A program made the position numbers and the translations under genes. The notes under the pieces are model-generated. The model had not been told where the DNA came from, did not search any database, and saw only the letters and a program-made list of their open reading frames with translations. 64,000 bases of DNA from Neelides folsomi (taxonomy: Eukaryota; Arthropoda; Collembola; Neelipleona; Neelidae): contig JAQGBZ010000007.1 in assembly GCA_034687125.1 (NCBI GenBank), forward strand, positions 186,001 through 250,000. Reading direction: 5' to 3'. Shown one piece after another: positions 1 to 26,300 of this stretch (positions within the stretch are counted from its first letter, which is position 1; each line of letters opens with the position of its first letter).

Positions 1-3000
1 AGCGGTTCTTTTCAAATATGCATGGCCCAATGGCATATAAGTTTATATAACTACCAGTGTGAGTTGGTTCAATTGAAACGTCCCTAATCGCAAGGATGAA
101 CTGAATTCATATTAATAAACACCAAGGAGATTGAACCTAATTGCCCGCAGCGCGCCAAGGAATTACCGAAAGTGAGGAGAAGGAACGGTTTTTCCCCCAT
201 CAGACTCCAATGAGCTTCAATGAAGGAACATGAGAACGGGCCTAAGTACACATGTCCAGGTATTATTGTTTTCACCTCCTCGGGAGAGATTGAGTGCATG
301 CATATGTTGGAGGCAGCTCTTAATAATAGTCAAATTCTTTGGCCGCGAGAGGCAAGGAGGAAGGAATGGGTAATTGCGAGGGAAGAGGTATGTGTCTATG
401 GAAGAGATCCTCCTCCAAAATGTTGTCAAAGAAGTAAGGTTGATTTGATGGATGGCCAAGTTTCGAATTATCTCTTGAGAATATCTGGTCCTCTGAAGAG
501 AGGTAGTCGAAGCCGCCCCTGAAAACAAGCTCTGTCTCTCAGAGCCGCTTTTTATCCAAGGAACACTTCCTTCCCTGCGACGCCTTGAGACGAAGGGCCC
601 TGGGTCTGCCGACATGCCCAGCTCGGTTCCTAATTAGTCCTCGGAGCCGAAACCAATGAAATGGAGCCAGTGATGGTGCTAATCAATCACCGGCCCATTA
701 CCCAAATCCCCCTCCCCCACGCTCAGGTGAGAGAACTTTTCACCAAGGCAATTAAGAGAGAAAAACGACGCTGGGGGTCCGGAGCCAGAGGATCACTCTC
801 GTTTCTTGATGAGGAACTTGCCGTGCGGATGGGCTCCGTTTTTTACCTCGCCCATTTCTCCCATTAGAGGAGAAAAACCCACTCGGGGTCAGGGCAGAAT
901 TGAAAAGATAATCGGGGTCTAAATAGAGAAGTGAGGTGATGAGAGGGAAAGAGAGTCGTCGTGGATAGATGCACCTTGGAGGCCGAGGGCGTGAGGGCCA
1001 TTTCCCTCCTTCATTTCCCTACCTGTCTCCTTCTGGCCCCAGCGAGAGTGTTGAACGTGGCTCCTTGACGGCTCTCCCTCCACCTCGCCCTCCACCATAC
1101 AATATCCCAAATTCAGGGTTGGCGTGACAGGGGAAATTGCACAAAACGCCCACTCTCGTAACTAGTTTCTTATGAAACGCCCGTATCCTCCGACTCTCCT
1201 GGAACTGTCTCCCACATGAATCCCACCTCAACTCCACGGCCCGTTCCGATCCTGGGGGAATGTTATCTGGTGGATCTGAGCCCGTTCTCCCAATGCTCGT
1301 CCTCGATTGCCTATTATTGGCCATTGGAACTGCGAGGATGGACGTGGGCTGTATCAAAATGGAGATGCTTGGAATTCGTAATGTGTGTAAAGTGAGGTCA
1401 TAAAGAGAGAGAAGAATGGGAAGAGTGTTGGCTCCACATTTCCAACTCTGCCACTCTGCATATCTCGCATACTTTCCCCCTCCCGGCCCGGAGAATTTGT
1501 GGAAAAGGACCGGAGAGCGGCCGTCAATTTATGCCCGGACTGCATGCGATTATTGCAATTTGAGAATAATATGAATGGACATGAGGAACTCTTGTTCCTC
1601 GAGCGCAAAGGGTGTGGAACGAAGAAAGGATCTTTCTTTTAGAAGTTGATATGTGTTCATTTGATTGCAGGTATTATAAGATGCGTGTCGGAATGATGGA
1701 AATGGAGGGACCTTTGAGGCCCCTTCTTTTGATATGTTTTTGATCATCTTCCCCAATTCTCCCATTTCCCACTGAGGATGAACTCAAGTTGGGCACAATT
1801 CCCCTTCTTCATTTTCCTGCGTGCTTGGGGGATTGGGGCGAGTGTCGCGATGGTTTTGACGCTACACTTGTCTTCTCGGCGGCTCTGGAGATTAATGTAA
1901 TCCTCCTACAGCCCACGGATTTCCATCCCACGGATCTCCATCCCACCGATCTCCTTCCCTCGCCTGCCCCAACCTCTTCCTCCGGCCCGGAAGTGTTGCA
2001 GGAAGAAGGTGAGGATATCGGCAGCCCGGCAGTGGCCGAGAGGATATTTGAGACAGGGCAAGACGCGTTGGTCAGATCGATTCAAGTCCTAGCGCAGTCT
2101 CGATCCCTTGGACCAGACCATCCTAAAAGGGGGAAAACATATTTTCGGACTTTTTTCTTCGCTCCTCTCCTCTCCATCGATCTGGTAAGATAAAGTTGTA
2201 GCATTGCGGCTCACACGACACCAACACCAATGTGTTGCTAATGTGTCTCCCCATTCTTGAGCTCGGCACGAACGAAGAGGGCCTCGTGCAAACTACCCAG
2301 GATATTATCAGGATGAATTATCTTCCCGCGCCGCAAACCGACGGTGTCGTCCCCACCGAATCAAATTGAGGAGGTCGCCAGGGGAAGAAGGGCTACCTCA
2401 TTCCATACCGACCCTTTCTTCTCAAAGTGCCATAAAACCGAGGGCCATTTACCATCTGCCCTTCTCCAGAGGCACCTCTGATAAGAAACGCTCCTTCACT
2501 CAACCCTTCAGCCATTCGCTCCCGGCCAGGCTTAAATGAGATATGAATTATTGACTTTACACCGCATCAAAAACAAACGTGATTAAAGGTGAAAGAGATT
2601 TTAGCACGAGAGCCGCCTTGCCGAGCCAACCTCATCATTGACGCCTCGTCTATGGTCTCGAGAGCTTTCGGTTGCGGCAGGACAAAAGGACTCATCCCCA
2701 CTTACAACCCTTTTCCTTCGACTAAAGGTCCTTCCGAGCCCTTTCAAATTCTCTAATGTGTGCAAATTGAATGGGTCTCGTCGGCTGGCAATTAACGTCG
2801 CGTAACAGCAGCTCTCCCTATCCCATGTTATTATTATGTACCCATTGCCATTCTTATGTATGCACACATGACGATGTGTTTGCATAGCTAGTTTTAATAT
2901 ACTATGTAAAAAGAAGGTATTTATCTACTAGTATGGATATGTGGTATGCATATTATATGAACGCTCTCCCTGATGCATCCCATTAATCCGCGGCGTGAGA

Positions 3001-3295
3001 GGAAAAAGCGAGTTTCATATTGCAAAAAGAAACATTTATTTCGTGTTGATTGCCCATTTCTTTTCTTTACAAATTCGCCTCTATCGGCCATTTCTTTCGT
3101 ATTATTATAGGATCATTCGTAGTTGCCGTCGAAGGTAGCTTAGTGCAAGTTATATGGGTAATAATTACAATGCTCTCGCATTGGTTGAGAACTTTCTATT
3201 GACTTAGTCACATACATTCTGAGTAGTACACGGCCTTAAGTTTACAATATAATGTATGTACGTTAGTATGTATGTATTATATTTTATATTTTATG
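1..3295. other. Non-coding DNA downstream of the Tbx2/3 gene
   Basis: No convincing exon was found on either strand. The open frames present are short, mutually overlapping and resemble no family I know. From about 1 to 2870 the sequence is GC-richer, with many GAGG/CCTC and ATTA words, like the Tbx2/3 introns. From about 2880 to 3480 it becomes AT-rich. A small 15-bp tandem array (three near copies of CCCACGGATYTCCAT) lies at about 1912-1955. The far 3' untranslated region of Tbx2/3 may reach into the right-hand end. Confidence 0.6.
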
Positions 3296-3301
3296 TTTAT
3301 T
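3296..3301 (-). terminator. Candidate polyadenylation signal for Tbx2/3
   Basis: AATAAA reads on the minus strand here, about 0.9 kb beyond the Tbx2/3 stop codon. It is the nearest canonical hexamer I noticed downstream of the stop. The assignment rests on position only, so it is weak. Confidence 0.25.
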
Positions 3302-3444
3302 TAATTGGATGAAGATCCGAGCATCAAACACACTGAAAGATTACATCCGAGCAACTTAACTTTGTAAATACTTCTCCGTGGGTTGAAGGGCCCTTATTCT
3401 TTTCACTTTGTATATAAGTAACTTATGAGTCGTAGTTTAATAGT

Positions 3445-3474
3445 GATGATAATAATAATAATAACAATAATAAC
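3445..3474. repeat. AAT-type microsatellite
   Basis: A short run of GAT/AAT/AAC triplets, mostly AAT, lies at the AT-rich edge downstream of Tbx2/3. It is a simple sequence repeat with no sign of coding function. Confidence 0.8.
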
Positions 3475-4193
3475 TCTAAAAGATGTGACTTGAAGGCGGT
3501 GAGCTCGCCTCCACGTCCAAACTAACAGAATTGGTCATGACGTCATGAGTAGCTCTTGAATTAGGCATTCCTACATGAGTACTCCCGGTCTCCCCGAGTC
3601 GACTGAGCAATTGAAGGGGAGGAGGAGATCGGCCCAAGGATTTTCGGAATGAGTCAAAGTGAGTCTCCTCCTTCCGCTCCCTTCTTCCTCACTCGACATG
3701 GTAAATATCCCCTCACAGAGCGTACATAATTTAAATGTGTACCATCCTAAGATTATACAGTTTATAGAAAAAAGTGAGTAAATAAATAGGTTTCTTTCCT
3801 TCTCATCCTCGCGGGAAAGTTGAGAAGTGGAGAGTGGGAAGAAATATCTTTGGTATATGAAGTAGGATCGGGGTCGGATCGCGACAACTCAAGTGGATTG
3901 CAAGGATGTGGATGGGATTCACCATCGCGCGCCGGATTGAATGGATTCACACACATGTAATAGGGAATGGGAGGCGGAGTGAGGAGAGCTACAAGTTTCA
4001 CACCTTGGATCCTGATTGGGCTCGTGAGGGAGTGGCAGGTTGTCTGGTGGTCACCAGGGCCTCACCTTCGCTAACACCCCAACTTACCAGTACCGGTAGG
4101 GAGAAATACACAATTTGTATGGAAATCACATTGACACATTTAAAGTCTGAGAATCCACGTTTTGGCCTTTTGGACGAGGTCGGAGGGGAGGGT

Positions 4194-16921
<12,728 letters not shown>

Positions 16922-17290
16922 TTGAGAGAGTCTTGGGGTCAGGATGCCGGGTGCATGGCGAGAGACAAGTGAAGAGGCCTAGGACAGAACAGCGACTGAG
17001 CCACGACTCTCTTGGGCGCAGGGAGAAGTGGGAAAGGAAACGCCGTGAAGGCCCTTCCTAGCGCCGTGGGGCGTTAATGACCACACCGAGGCCCCATTGG
17101 CTTGTCTCCGCCTCCGCCTCCTTCCTCACCGCTCCCGCCTCCACACCTCGGACACCCAGATACCCGCCTCTACACCAACATACCCGCCACGGACCCATCC
17201 TCCGATGGAAGACATACATGGGACTGTAGCGTTGTATGGGGATCACACCGGAAGCCCCTTTGTCGTTCCTCTACAATTAACTTAACTGAC
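16922..17290 (-). promoter_or_regulatory. 5' leader of Tbx2/3
   Basis: This GC-rich sequence lies immediately upstream of the Tbx2/3 ATG (16919-16921 on the minus strand) and is free of coding signals. It ends abruptly at AT-rich DNA near 17290. It is probably 5' untranslated region and/or proximal promoter. No canonical TATA box or initiator could be assigned with confidence. Confidence 0.35.
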
Positions 17291-17980
17291 TCGAAATTCA
17301 ATTCAATTCCTTTCTTTACATCCACTGATAAATCTTTGCTTATCACGTTGAGGAAAATTGAGTTGGGGAAATAAGTTGATAAACTTATGTTGGATATTAT
17401 TCACACTTTTCTTTCCCAACGACAAACAAAATTCAGATTCCATTCATCCACTAAATGTAAAATGTTCTTTATAGATAATTATATATTATTTTATTAATAC
17501 TATCAATGTATTTCTAACCATTATCTAAAATCTCGATTTCAAAAAATATCACGCTTCGAAATAGGCAATTTAACCTTAATTTACAATCACATCACAACAA
17601 AATTGTATTCACAATATTGTAATTTACCCACCACACCACTAACAATAAATATCACCAACTGAATATTTACAAAACAATAAATTAAATTCTAATAAAAATG
17701 ACTTTCAAAAAGAAATTATCCCAGAAAGAGATCATATAAGAAAAGGGAAAAGAAGCCACGAAATTGAACGTTCTCCTAGCTTTAAATATATGTAAATAGT
17801 ATGGAAACCTGGATATAGTTTAAACTAAACTAATATAATTTATAGATGATATTTAATATATAATATACATGGATAAATGCATATTCTAATCATTGATCAT
17901 ATTTTTCAAAGAGATTCATATTTGGTAATATAGTTTACATATTGAGATGATGAATACATATATTGTATATACATATTGTA
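17291..17980. other. AT-rich spacer
   Basis: Low-GC DNA with no open frame of interest lies between the Tbx2/3 leader and an upstream GC-rich island. I see no repeat or element in it. Confidence 0.5.
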
Positions 17981-18340
17981 TGGTAATATGTTAGGGTGGT
18001 GGGTGTCCGGGTGGTGTTGGTTGGTGGTGGTCGGGTTGGTTGGGAAGTGGGGCGAGAGCCACGTAGAGGCGGCGGCCGGAGACAGCTGCTGTGGCTTCCA
18101 CCGCCCTCGATCCTGTGTGGCTGAGGGTGGCAGAGCGTTCCTTCTCTCGCGCGATGGTTGACACCCAGAACGAAGATTTATTGGTCCAGGGCTCTCCTCC
18201 GAGTGTGGCCAGAAACGCCTCTGCTCCGCTCCCCGATGCCTCCCACCTCCCAACCCCACACGTAACACTCACACTTCACACATACCCCCCACACCCCAAT
18301 CCCCACACCCAAACCAGGGGCGGACTTTGGAGAGAAACCA
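17981..18340 (-). promoter_or_regulatory. GC-rich island upstream of Tbx2/3, candidate promoter or upstream exon
   Basis: A roughly 350-bp GC-rich island stands in AT-rich DNA about 1.1-1.4 kb upstream of the Tbx2/3 ATG. Its plus strand opens with a G-run-rich tract (GGTGG and GGTTGG repeats, about 17996-18055). It ends with a C-run tract (CCCC blocks, about 18280-18320), so both strands have G-quadruplex-prone runs. CpG dinucleotides are frequent in its middle. This fits a distal promoter or an untranslated first exon, but no transcript evidence is available. Confidence 0.35.
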
Positions 18341-20030
18341 AGCTCGAAACTAAACACCGCTCGAATATACTCTCACAACCCTTCAAAACAATTCAACGTT
18401 TGTTAAACAAATTATATGAACCAATATTCAATTTCAATGTATAAATGTAATAAATGTAAGGGAAATATGAAATCGAAATAAATATGATGGAAAGGAAATT
18501 TAAATTATGATATGGTTTTAAACAAAGGAGGTCTTAAATATCAATGGTTTTTTTCTAGGAAGGGAGTCACTTTAAAATGTCAGAAAAATTCATTATTATT
18601 ACAGTAGTAAAATATGTCGAGGCATCTTTATTAAGTTTGATCCTGATCCAATAAATGTCAAATAAAAGTGATATAAACACCAAAGGAATTTTATGAAAAT
18701 GAATATTAGATTACTATTGTTTTTAAAATCAATTTATTTTTAATTGCATTAGGTTTAAATATAATTTTTATTTGGCGTTTATATGAATTTAAGTGTGAAT
18801 TTGTGCTGATTAATCTACTACTAGGTGTTTTTATAATGACTTTCTTTTCGTATATACATATTTTATTGCAATTTATACATACTTTCATAAATACAAGTTA
18901 TGTTTAAATGGATACAATCTTGAGTAATTAATATACATATTGAAATAATTAATCATAATTAAAATTTATTAAAAATATATTTTATAAGCACACTATATTT
19001 ATATACTTATTGTTTGTTAGTTTGTATTAAGAAATTGTTTTAAATTTACTTGAAAAGTTCATTGGATTTAGAATAAAGGATTAATAATTCAGTAATGCAT
19101 TATAATATTAATACTTAGGCAAAAAGAATAACTCAAAATTAACTTGTTTCTTTAATCCGTTTCTTCACATATTTATGCAAAGCTTGTATTTACCTAAATA
19201 TAATGTACCTATGTAATGTTTATTGCATCTTGGTTCAATTTTTGGTGATGAAGCCTCGCGTTCTTTCACACACGCACATGCATAGTGCAATATAATATTG
19301 TTTGAAGAAAGCTGGATTGTAACATTGTAATTGTAAGCACCTTGTTAGTCACTTTTACAGAAAAATAATGTTTTCTCATGAACCAACACGTTATGATTTA
19401 ATGTTATATTTCAATCGTTATTAGTAATGTGAAGTGCTGTAACTGGTATTTTCAGATTAAGACATTTCCATAATACCTTAATCATAATCAGTCGTATTAA
19501 GATGTAAGTCATACTATTTATTTATATTTATGACGCATACATACATATTGGTATTGCAATGGAACAGTTTAAAAAAAATTAAAAGTTATAAAAGTAAGTA
19601 AAATAAATAGGTATAAATACTATAAATATTTGTAGACTTCATACGCCCACAGACAAGACATACATTATAATGCATTAGTGTTTAATGGAAATAAACTTTC
19701 ATAAACGAATGTTTGATATTATTGCCGATATTATTTTGAACGTACATTTTTACATGTTCCAGGTCGATGTACATAACAGTAATGCTATTATGCATAATGT
19801 GCACTTTTGGAAATTGATAGGAAAATCGCATAGAAAGCATTTAGTTGGGTTGGTTGAATAAATTAGTAATATGATATTGGAATAAAATGTTTGGAATTGG
19901 ATAAGAGTTGAGTCATGATAAGACGAGTAGCCGATGGTTGACTATTACCTAATCTAATGAACTAACCATCGCCACTTAATTACTTATTTGCCATCACAAT
20001 GGCGCTGTGCATATTTAAACAAGTCAAGTT
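18341..20030. other. AT-rich intergenic block
   Basis: Low-GC DNA with TATGTA/TACATA-type words and no coding-like open frame. No inverted-repeat element was recognised. It separates the Tbx2/3 proximal region from the next GC-rich block. Confidence 0.55.
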
Positions 20031-23000
20031 AAATAGTAAATTGGGGATTGGGATGGTTTTGATGTATTGAGGCCCCCTGGTTTTTTGAAGGATGGGACGG
20101 GGATGTGGCCTGGGAGTTATTTAGAGGTTCCTTTTTTGGGGTAACTATTAGATGAGAAGAGGCCATTTGTATTCCAAGTGAAGCTAAGAAAGTTGATAGG
20201 AACGTGGTGCGAGTTTTGGGGAGGAGGAGACTAGCACATGTATATTAAGAGAAGAGCTGTGAATCGGAGCCGTGAAGTCGTTTCCATCCGGGGAACCGGT
20301 CAATTCATTCTGGGTGGGCCTATAAAGCGAATTGCTTAAAAATGGATTTTACGAGTTGTAGAACGAGGGCCGTAATGAAAAGGCTATGAAATCGGCGGTT
20401 GGAGTGGATGACTCCGTTGGGAGTTTTATTAGGCATATTTATACGGGGAGATGTTGGAAGTGGGAGAAGGGAGTGGGATCGAGAGTGGATTAATTTATGT
20501 GGAGGAGAGGCTGTCTGCGGCGGCGAGAGCAAAGGGATGGAATTCCAACATTCGGCTCTCCATCGAGTCTTTGCGGCGGAGGAATGCAGATTACTGGAAG
20601 ATACAACTTGATCACATCTCTCACGATGAGATCATGGCTCTCTTGTCGAGGGACCGTGAAGGGCCGTGGAGAGCTCAGGGAGCTCCGAGCCGCCTCCAAC
20701 CACACCAACATCTAATTTTATAAAGTCGTTGGAGAGAGGGATTTTTAGCGAGGTTGTCTGTGGGCTCCTCCTCATCCCAGCCGCTCTTCTGGTGGTCCCT
20801 TCCAGCCCTCCGAGAGTGGGGATGTCTGATTACAGTCCTTAATTCCAAACGAGATGATTATAGGTGTTGATTTTGGAAGGCACACCTTGAAGGAGAGCCA
20901 GCCTCGGGAGATTCTCCACTCACTCAGGCCTCATTACTCAGGCAGGTAAGTAGGAGAGACAAACCCCCGCCCACTCCTCGCAACCCACCCAACTTCCGCA
21001 GTTCGGGATTTATGGGAGAATCCGTCTGTGACCGCAGCGGACCAGCTGGAGGACTCTTAATTTCAGAGGCGTGTTTCCACTACAGAGATGTGTGGTCGCT
21101 AATCATTCTCCGGTAACCACAACAAAATTCTTCATGGAATAATATGTGTCATTTGGGCGTCGGTCGTCCAGGCCCACCTTTGTCACGACATCGCATGAGT
21201 CGGCTAACCAGGTTGGCCGGATAAATGGACTGACGTATCTAGAGGTTAAATCAGGACACACTAATTTGTCCATGGTTTATTTCCTTTGGGATCTCCGAGT
21301 TTTTCGCAGGGAGGTAATTTGGAACTTCCTCTCCTCGTTGAGGAGAGATGATGTGAAGTTTCCTGCCCACCGGAGCCTCCCCGACGGGGAGGTCGAAAAG
21401 GTGGAATTTGGTCTATGTGTTCCAACAACCCTCCTTCACCACCCGAACTCGTTGAGAAATTAACACCCTCGACAGGTTTGGGCCGAGAGCAAATGGAGAT
21501 CTCCGCCTCCTTCATTTCCTTTTCCTCTCCTCCTCCCAATTGAGCCATGTGGAGAGGCTGATGAAGAAATTAATAATAAGGAGATGCTTCCAATCGACGT
21601 GAGTGGTCGGGCAGCTGTTGGTCGGGATTGAATTAGCCGCCGTGGTTCCGAGGCTTGACCACCGTCCAAATCGGACCCTCGGTTGGGATAGGTGGGGCAG
21701 GGCGAGTCGGGTCATCCCGAGAGAGCTTCGGAAGTGGGCTCATTGCATTAATAAGGAAGGGGAACCGGCGGATGCGAGATGAGCTGAGTTGAGGCTTCCA
21801 CTCCGGATCCAATCCCTTCCATTATTGAATGGAGAGGGGAAGAACGGAGCTGGGATTTACGCGATGCAACATGCAGGGTAGTTGGGATGGATCGGGACAT
21901 CAAGATACTTCCGCCAACTCCCGCTCTGCCTCATCTCTCACTCTCATGGCTCTCGACCAAGTTCCTCCTCATCCCGACCAACAAATTTTTCTCTCGGAAA
22001 ACTTGAGGCGATCAATGAATCCACAATGGATTTATTGCCCCTACCAGCAGCACAATTACTTCCCATTTCCCGGCCGCCTCCTCCCGGGTCGCACTCTCAA
22101 TGGACCCATCCTCTGGACCCCAAGAATTCAATTCGGAACCTCTTTCCTCAATGGAGAGTGAGCTGACAAAAAGGTAGGGATTTCCATAATGGATCGCAGC
22201 TAATTAGAGACGCGTGCCCCGCTGCCCCGGCTCAGAGACGATGACAGGCTGAGAGCTGCCCCATTCTATTTCCATCCTTATCCACTCAACAAGCGCGTGT
22301 CGGCCATCAATTCTTCACTTCCGGTTCTTTGGGCCGAGCGAGGGGACTTGCAGGCCGGCCTCCTGGACCGAAACCAAAAAGCGGGCCACTCAGGGCCCTG
22401 AAACCTGACACCGAATCCCTCCGTCGAGCAAACACAGCTCATAATTGCGGTTACTTTTTACTCTGGGCCCAAATGAGCCCCGTCGGTCTCATTATTCAGC
22501 GTCCGACAACTCCCCAGTCCCTGGAATGTGAGCCGATGAGGCGGAGGAGGGGAAAACTTCCCGGAACTGATAGAGACCGGCTCTGTGCATATTTGGAATT
22601 ATCATGATAAAAGGGGAGACTCGAGGAACAATATTGTATGAAGACAGTCACAAAGACTCCGGCCGGGTCGTAGGATCGGAATAGGGAAGATTCACCCTCT
22701 CGCGTTTCGGTCCAGGAAAGAAGGATCATAATTCATTCCCGGTCCTTTGGTCCTTCGGAAGAGTGGGCCCATTTCTGTTTCACCATCACCCTCGCGCATT
22801 TTTTCCTCCGCTCTGAATCAATTAGCGAGGAAGGAGGCTCGATGTATCGTGTTATTGCCTTATTCATGAGGTCGTGCCAGCTCCCAAATCTGCCCCGGAT
22901 GAGAAGTCATCGAGATGATGGAGCTAATAAATGAATCCTCTGCCCTGCACCATGAGCCCTTTGGACACTTTTAAATGGAATTCCGGGTGGTCCCTCGCAT

Positions 23001-26000
23001 CTCGGCAATAATTTGGATAAGACCAATGCTTCCTCTTTCTACCTTCCACTTAAAACCCCCATCTAGAGATAAATATCAAGGAGATTAATATGTTCCTCCT
23101 CTTTGTGGAACAAATGCCCTCCATCAAGGCCTCCCTCCCTTCGCCCCACATTGGGCAGGGCAATCCTTCCTTTTAATTAAAATATCATTTAAATTGAGCT
23201 GGAAGTGAGGAGGTTCTTAATCAGGCTCCCTCAACTACTCCAATCTCGTCCTCGGCTCCGTTCGGGACTTGGGGGTTCCCAGTTTTAATGACCAGCTTTC
23301 GCCCCTTCCAGCCCACTTCTCATTCGCATTTCCCATCCAAGCCAATTTCCGCCAAGTCGAGGCAGCTCGAGGGAGATCGTTACAAACCCGATCTCTCTAG
23401 ACAAATAATTGAAACGGGAGTGTGATGGGCCAAGACTTCCCACTCCCACCTCATCGCTTTCAAACTTTGAGGATTATTTCTCCCGGCATTTGTAACGAGG
23501 GCTGGATGATTAATGAAGATTGGATGATTTGGATGAGTGGTTGAGCATTACGAGTTCTGACCTCGGTCGCTTTCTCCCAAGCATTAGGAAGAGTTAAGGA
23601 CTAGCATTTGCTATCGTTAGAACCCTGTCCCTATTATTTGAAGCAATTGGAAGGGAGTAATGATAGAGTGACAAAGGTGAGCGAGGCGGAGGAACAGACA
23701 ACGTGGACGGGAGAGCCGCAAAGCCTCATCGGAATAACATGATCCTCTATCTTATTATTAATGATTCTTTCATTAAAAGGGAAGAATGTAATTTTTTACC
23801 GGTCGTGTATCGACCTGTAGATCTAAATTTCTCAATCAGTCGGGACAAGGAGGAGAGAGGGCCGGGAATTCCAAGTGATGATTCGGAGTGATGAAGAGGG
23901 GACGGCTCGTTCAAGGGTCCTTCCCAAGGGCCCAAGAGACATTTTTATCTTGTACACCTTCCAGATCTTGTTCAGAGGCTAGTTAATAGCTCAACCAGGA
24001 GAACGATGTTCAGCGGGTAAAGATAACAATTGGGTCTGGGGTCCTCATTTATCAAGGAGGTCTTGGGAAGCTGATTGTTACACAGTAACACATGTCGAGG
24101 AGATTATTTTTACGAGTGTCTACCTCAGCATTTTGTTTGGCCGAAAGACGTTCCGGCCGACCACGAATCTCCTCCAACTTGATGGAATCATTTAGAGGGA
24201 GAGTAATGTAATCGGGAGATCGTGGAAGCGGAGCCCTCGAGACCATGCTCAGCTCCTTTTAATTGGCTCATATGTCAAGAAGACAAAGGATGTTCTCTAT
24301 CTAGAGACCAAAGGGAGTTACATGGAATAAATGAGTTGACACACTAATGATACGCTTCCCAACATTGGTCTCATCTCTCCCATTGTCGGCCAGCTCAGAC
24401 CCCGGCTACTCCACAACCATCAAAATTCAAATGCGAGGAGAAGGTGAGCCCATCAATTAAGGGCATCTGGAGTTGTGGAGCCGGTAGCTGGGACTTCATT
24501 ACTTATTCCCAGGTAGGACGTCGTTCCCCATCGTGGACGAGTAATTGATGTTGCATGGAGGAAATGGGTCGAAATGAGAAGACGACGTTTTTCCTCAATT
24601 GCTCTCCTCCTCCTCCAATTTTGCAAATGAAGGGAGGCGGGGAATTCCCGAGGGCCTCCGCTCACCTCCCTCCTCCTCGACCCGATGGAGGCGAAATGAC
24701 GAGGCTGGTTGAAGGAATTGAAAATGTCACAGGCCCAAAGAGTTGTCTCTCTCCCGTGAAGGATTCCATGCTGATAATCTCATTTGCCCAATGACAGCCC
24801 TCTCACGATATGCATTGCAGCCAGGGAACGAGCTAAAAATAAAGCCAATGTTTCCAATTACTCCGCCTCGGTTGACCCAAACCGAGGCCCATTATTAAAT
24901 TATCGAGAGAGAGAAGGACAGTTGATGAGGATGGCCACTGGGAGTCACAAAGGTCAACCCACTCTCCTTCTAACCATTAATAGTTTTTACGGGCTCGAAC
25001 CCATCCAACTTTATAAGTCATGACTTCCAATTAATCAGGGACTCGGGATTGAGAGTCCTGGGGCCCATTTCTCTCTCTCCAACGAGACTCTCCAACAATG
25101 CATCTGGGGGTTGGGGTGAGGAGCATCTGAGACGCATTTGGTGGTCTCTACGCTGATTGCCTGGTCCAATAGGCCCATCGCCTATCCTTTTAGTCCTCGT
25201 CCTGGGGACGGGAGGTGAGCGGCCACCTGGTCCAGCGCCCCGATAGTCTCCGGAAGTCCCGCCGCTGAGGAGTGGGTGGTCCGCAATCGGGCAACTTGGA
25301 TGCAGAAGACGTCCTCATTAACGGCCCTCCTCCGGTCCCTCGGAATCGTAAATTGGGCGAATGGGCCAAGATTTCCCCGTCGTGCCATTCGACAATCGAC
25401 GTCATGAATTAAGGCTGCCCTCCTCCACGTAAATACACGATCGCATGAGATGGGTTAGGGAAATTACAGGTCACCTTATCAGTCGAGAGAGTCGAAAGAG
25501 TCGAAACAGTCCGGTGTTGAAAACAGTTGGCACCAGGAGTCAAAGATTGCATGAGCCAACTCACACGCAAGCCGCCTCTTTTCGCATCTCCACTAATGAA
25601 ATAAAGCGGACGTCAGGTCGAAATTAGCAGCCGAGACGTTTCTCTGCAATTTCCATCGACGGCATGGAGCATCCTTCCACACACAACTCCGGAGACCCTT
25701 CGTTCCCTTCCCATATTTGTAATTAGGTGAGAAGTTGATTGTGGAATTGCAATGGAGCCCCAATTCCAGACCGGAACCTCCCTTCCCATAATTTAATATT
25801 ACGAATCCATTAAATTAGCCACTAATGCAGGAGGTCTAGAGAGGAAATAGGTGTTTTGCTCCGCAGGTCTCGGCTCCTGAGTTCATGCCAGGGAGGCATA
25901 ATCATCATAATGGCTCAAATGATCTCCAGAGCCGAGACTTGGAGAAATATCCTAATTTCCTTATCATTCGCTCCATTCTACAACGTAGATTCCCGGCCCC

Positions 26001-26300
26001 TTCCGTGCCATTTTTTTAAAAACAAACCTCTTTCATGTTCAACATCATTTATTTAGGAGGTTCACCCTTCTTTAGCCTCCTTATCTTTAATATCTTTCTC
26101 CAAAAGGTACTGGCAAAATTGACGGCTGCTCCGCCCCCCATCCTCGTCCTTCCCCTTCCTCTCGACTCTTCAATAATCCACACAATTACAATTACATCTT
26201 TCCAGCAATTGGAAAGATAAATACACCTTTCCACTCTTTTATATGTATGGTTAGGGCTCGAGTCTCTTTTCTTTTTTGCCATCTAATCCTTCCTAATTCA
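20031..26300. other. GC-rich gene-free block upstream of Tbx2/3
   Basis: About 6 kb of complex, GC-richer DNA. All open frames are short, overlap on several frames and lack family resemblance or splice-phase consistency. The texture (GAGG/CCTC runs, CTCATTA, AATTA, GGCCC) is the same as in the Tbx2/3 introns. I interpret it as regulatory or otherwise constrained non-coding DNA. No RNA gene was recognised. Confidence 0.45.
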
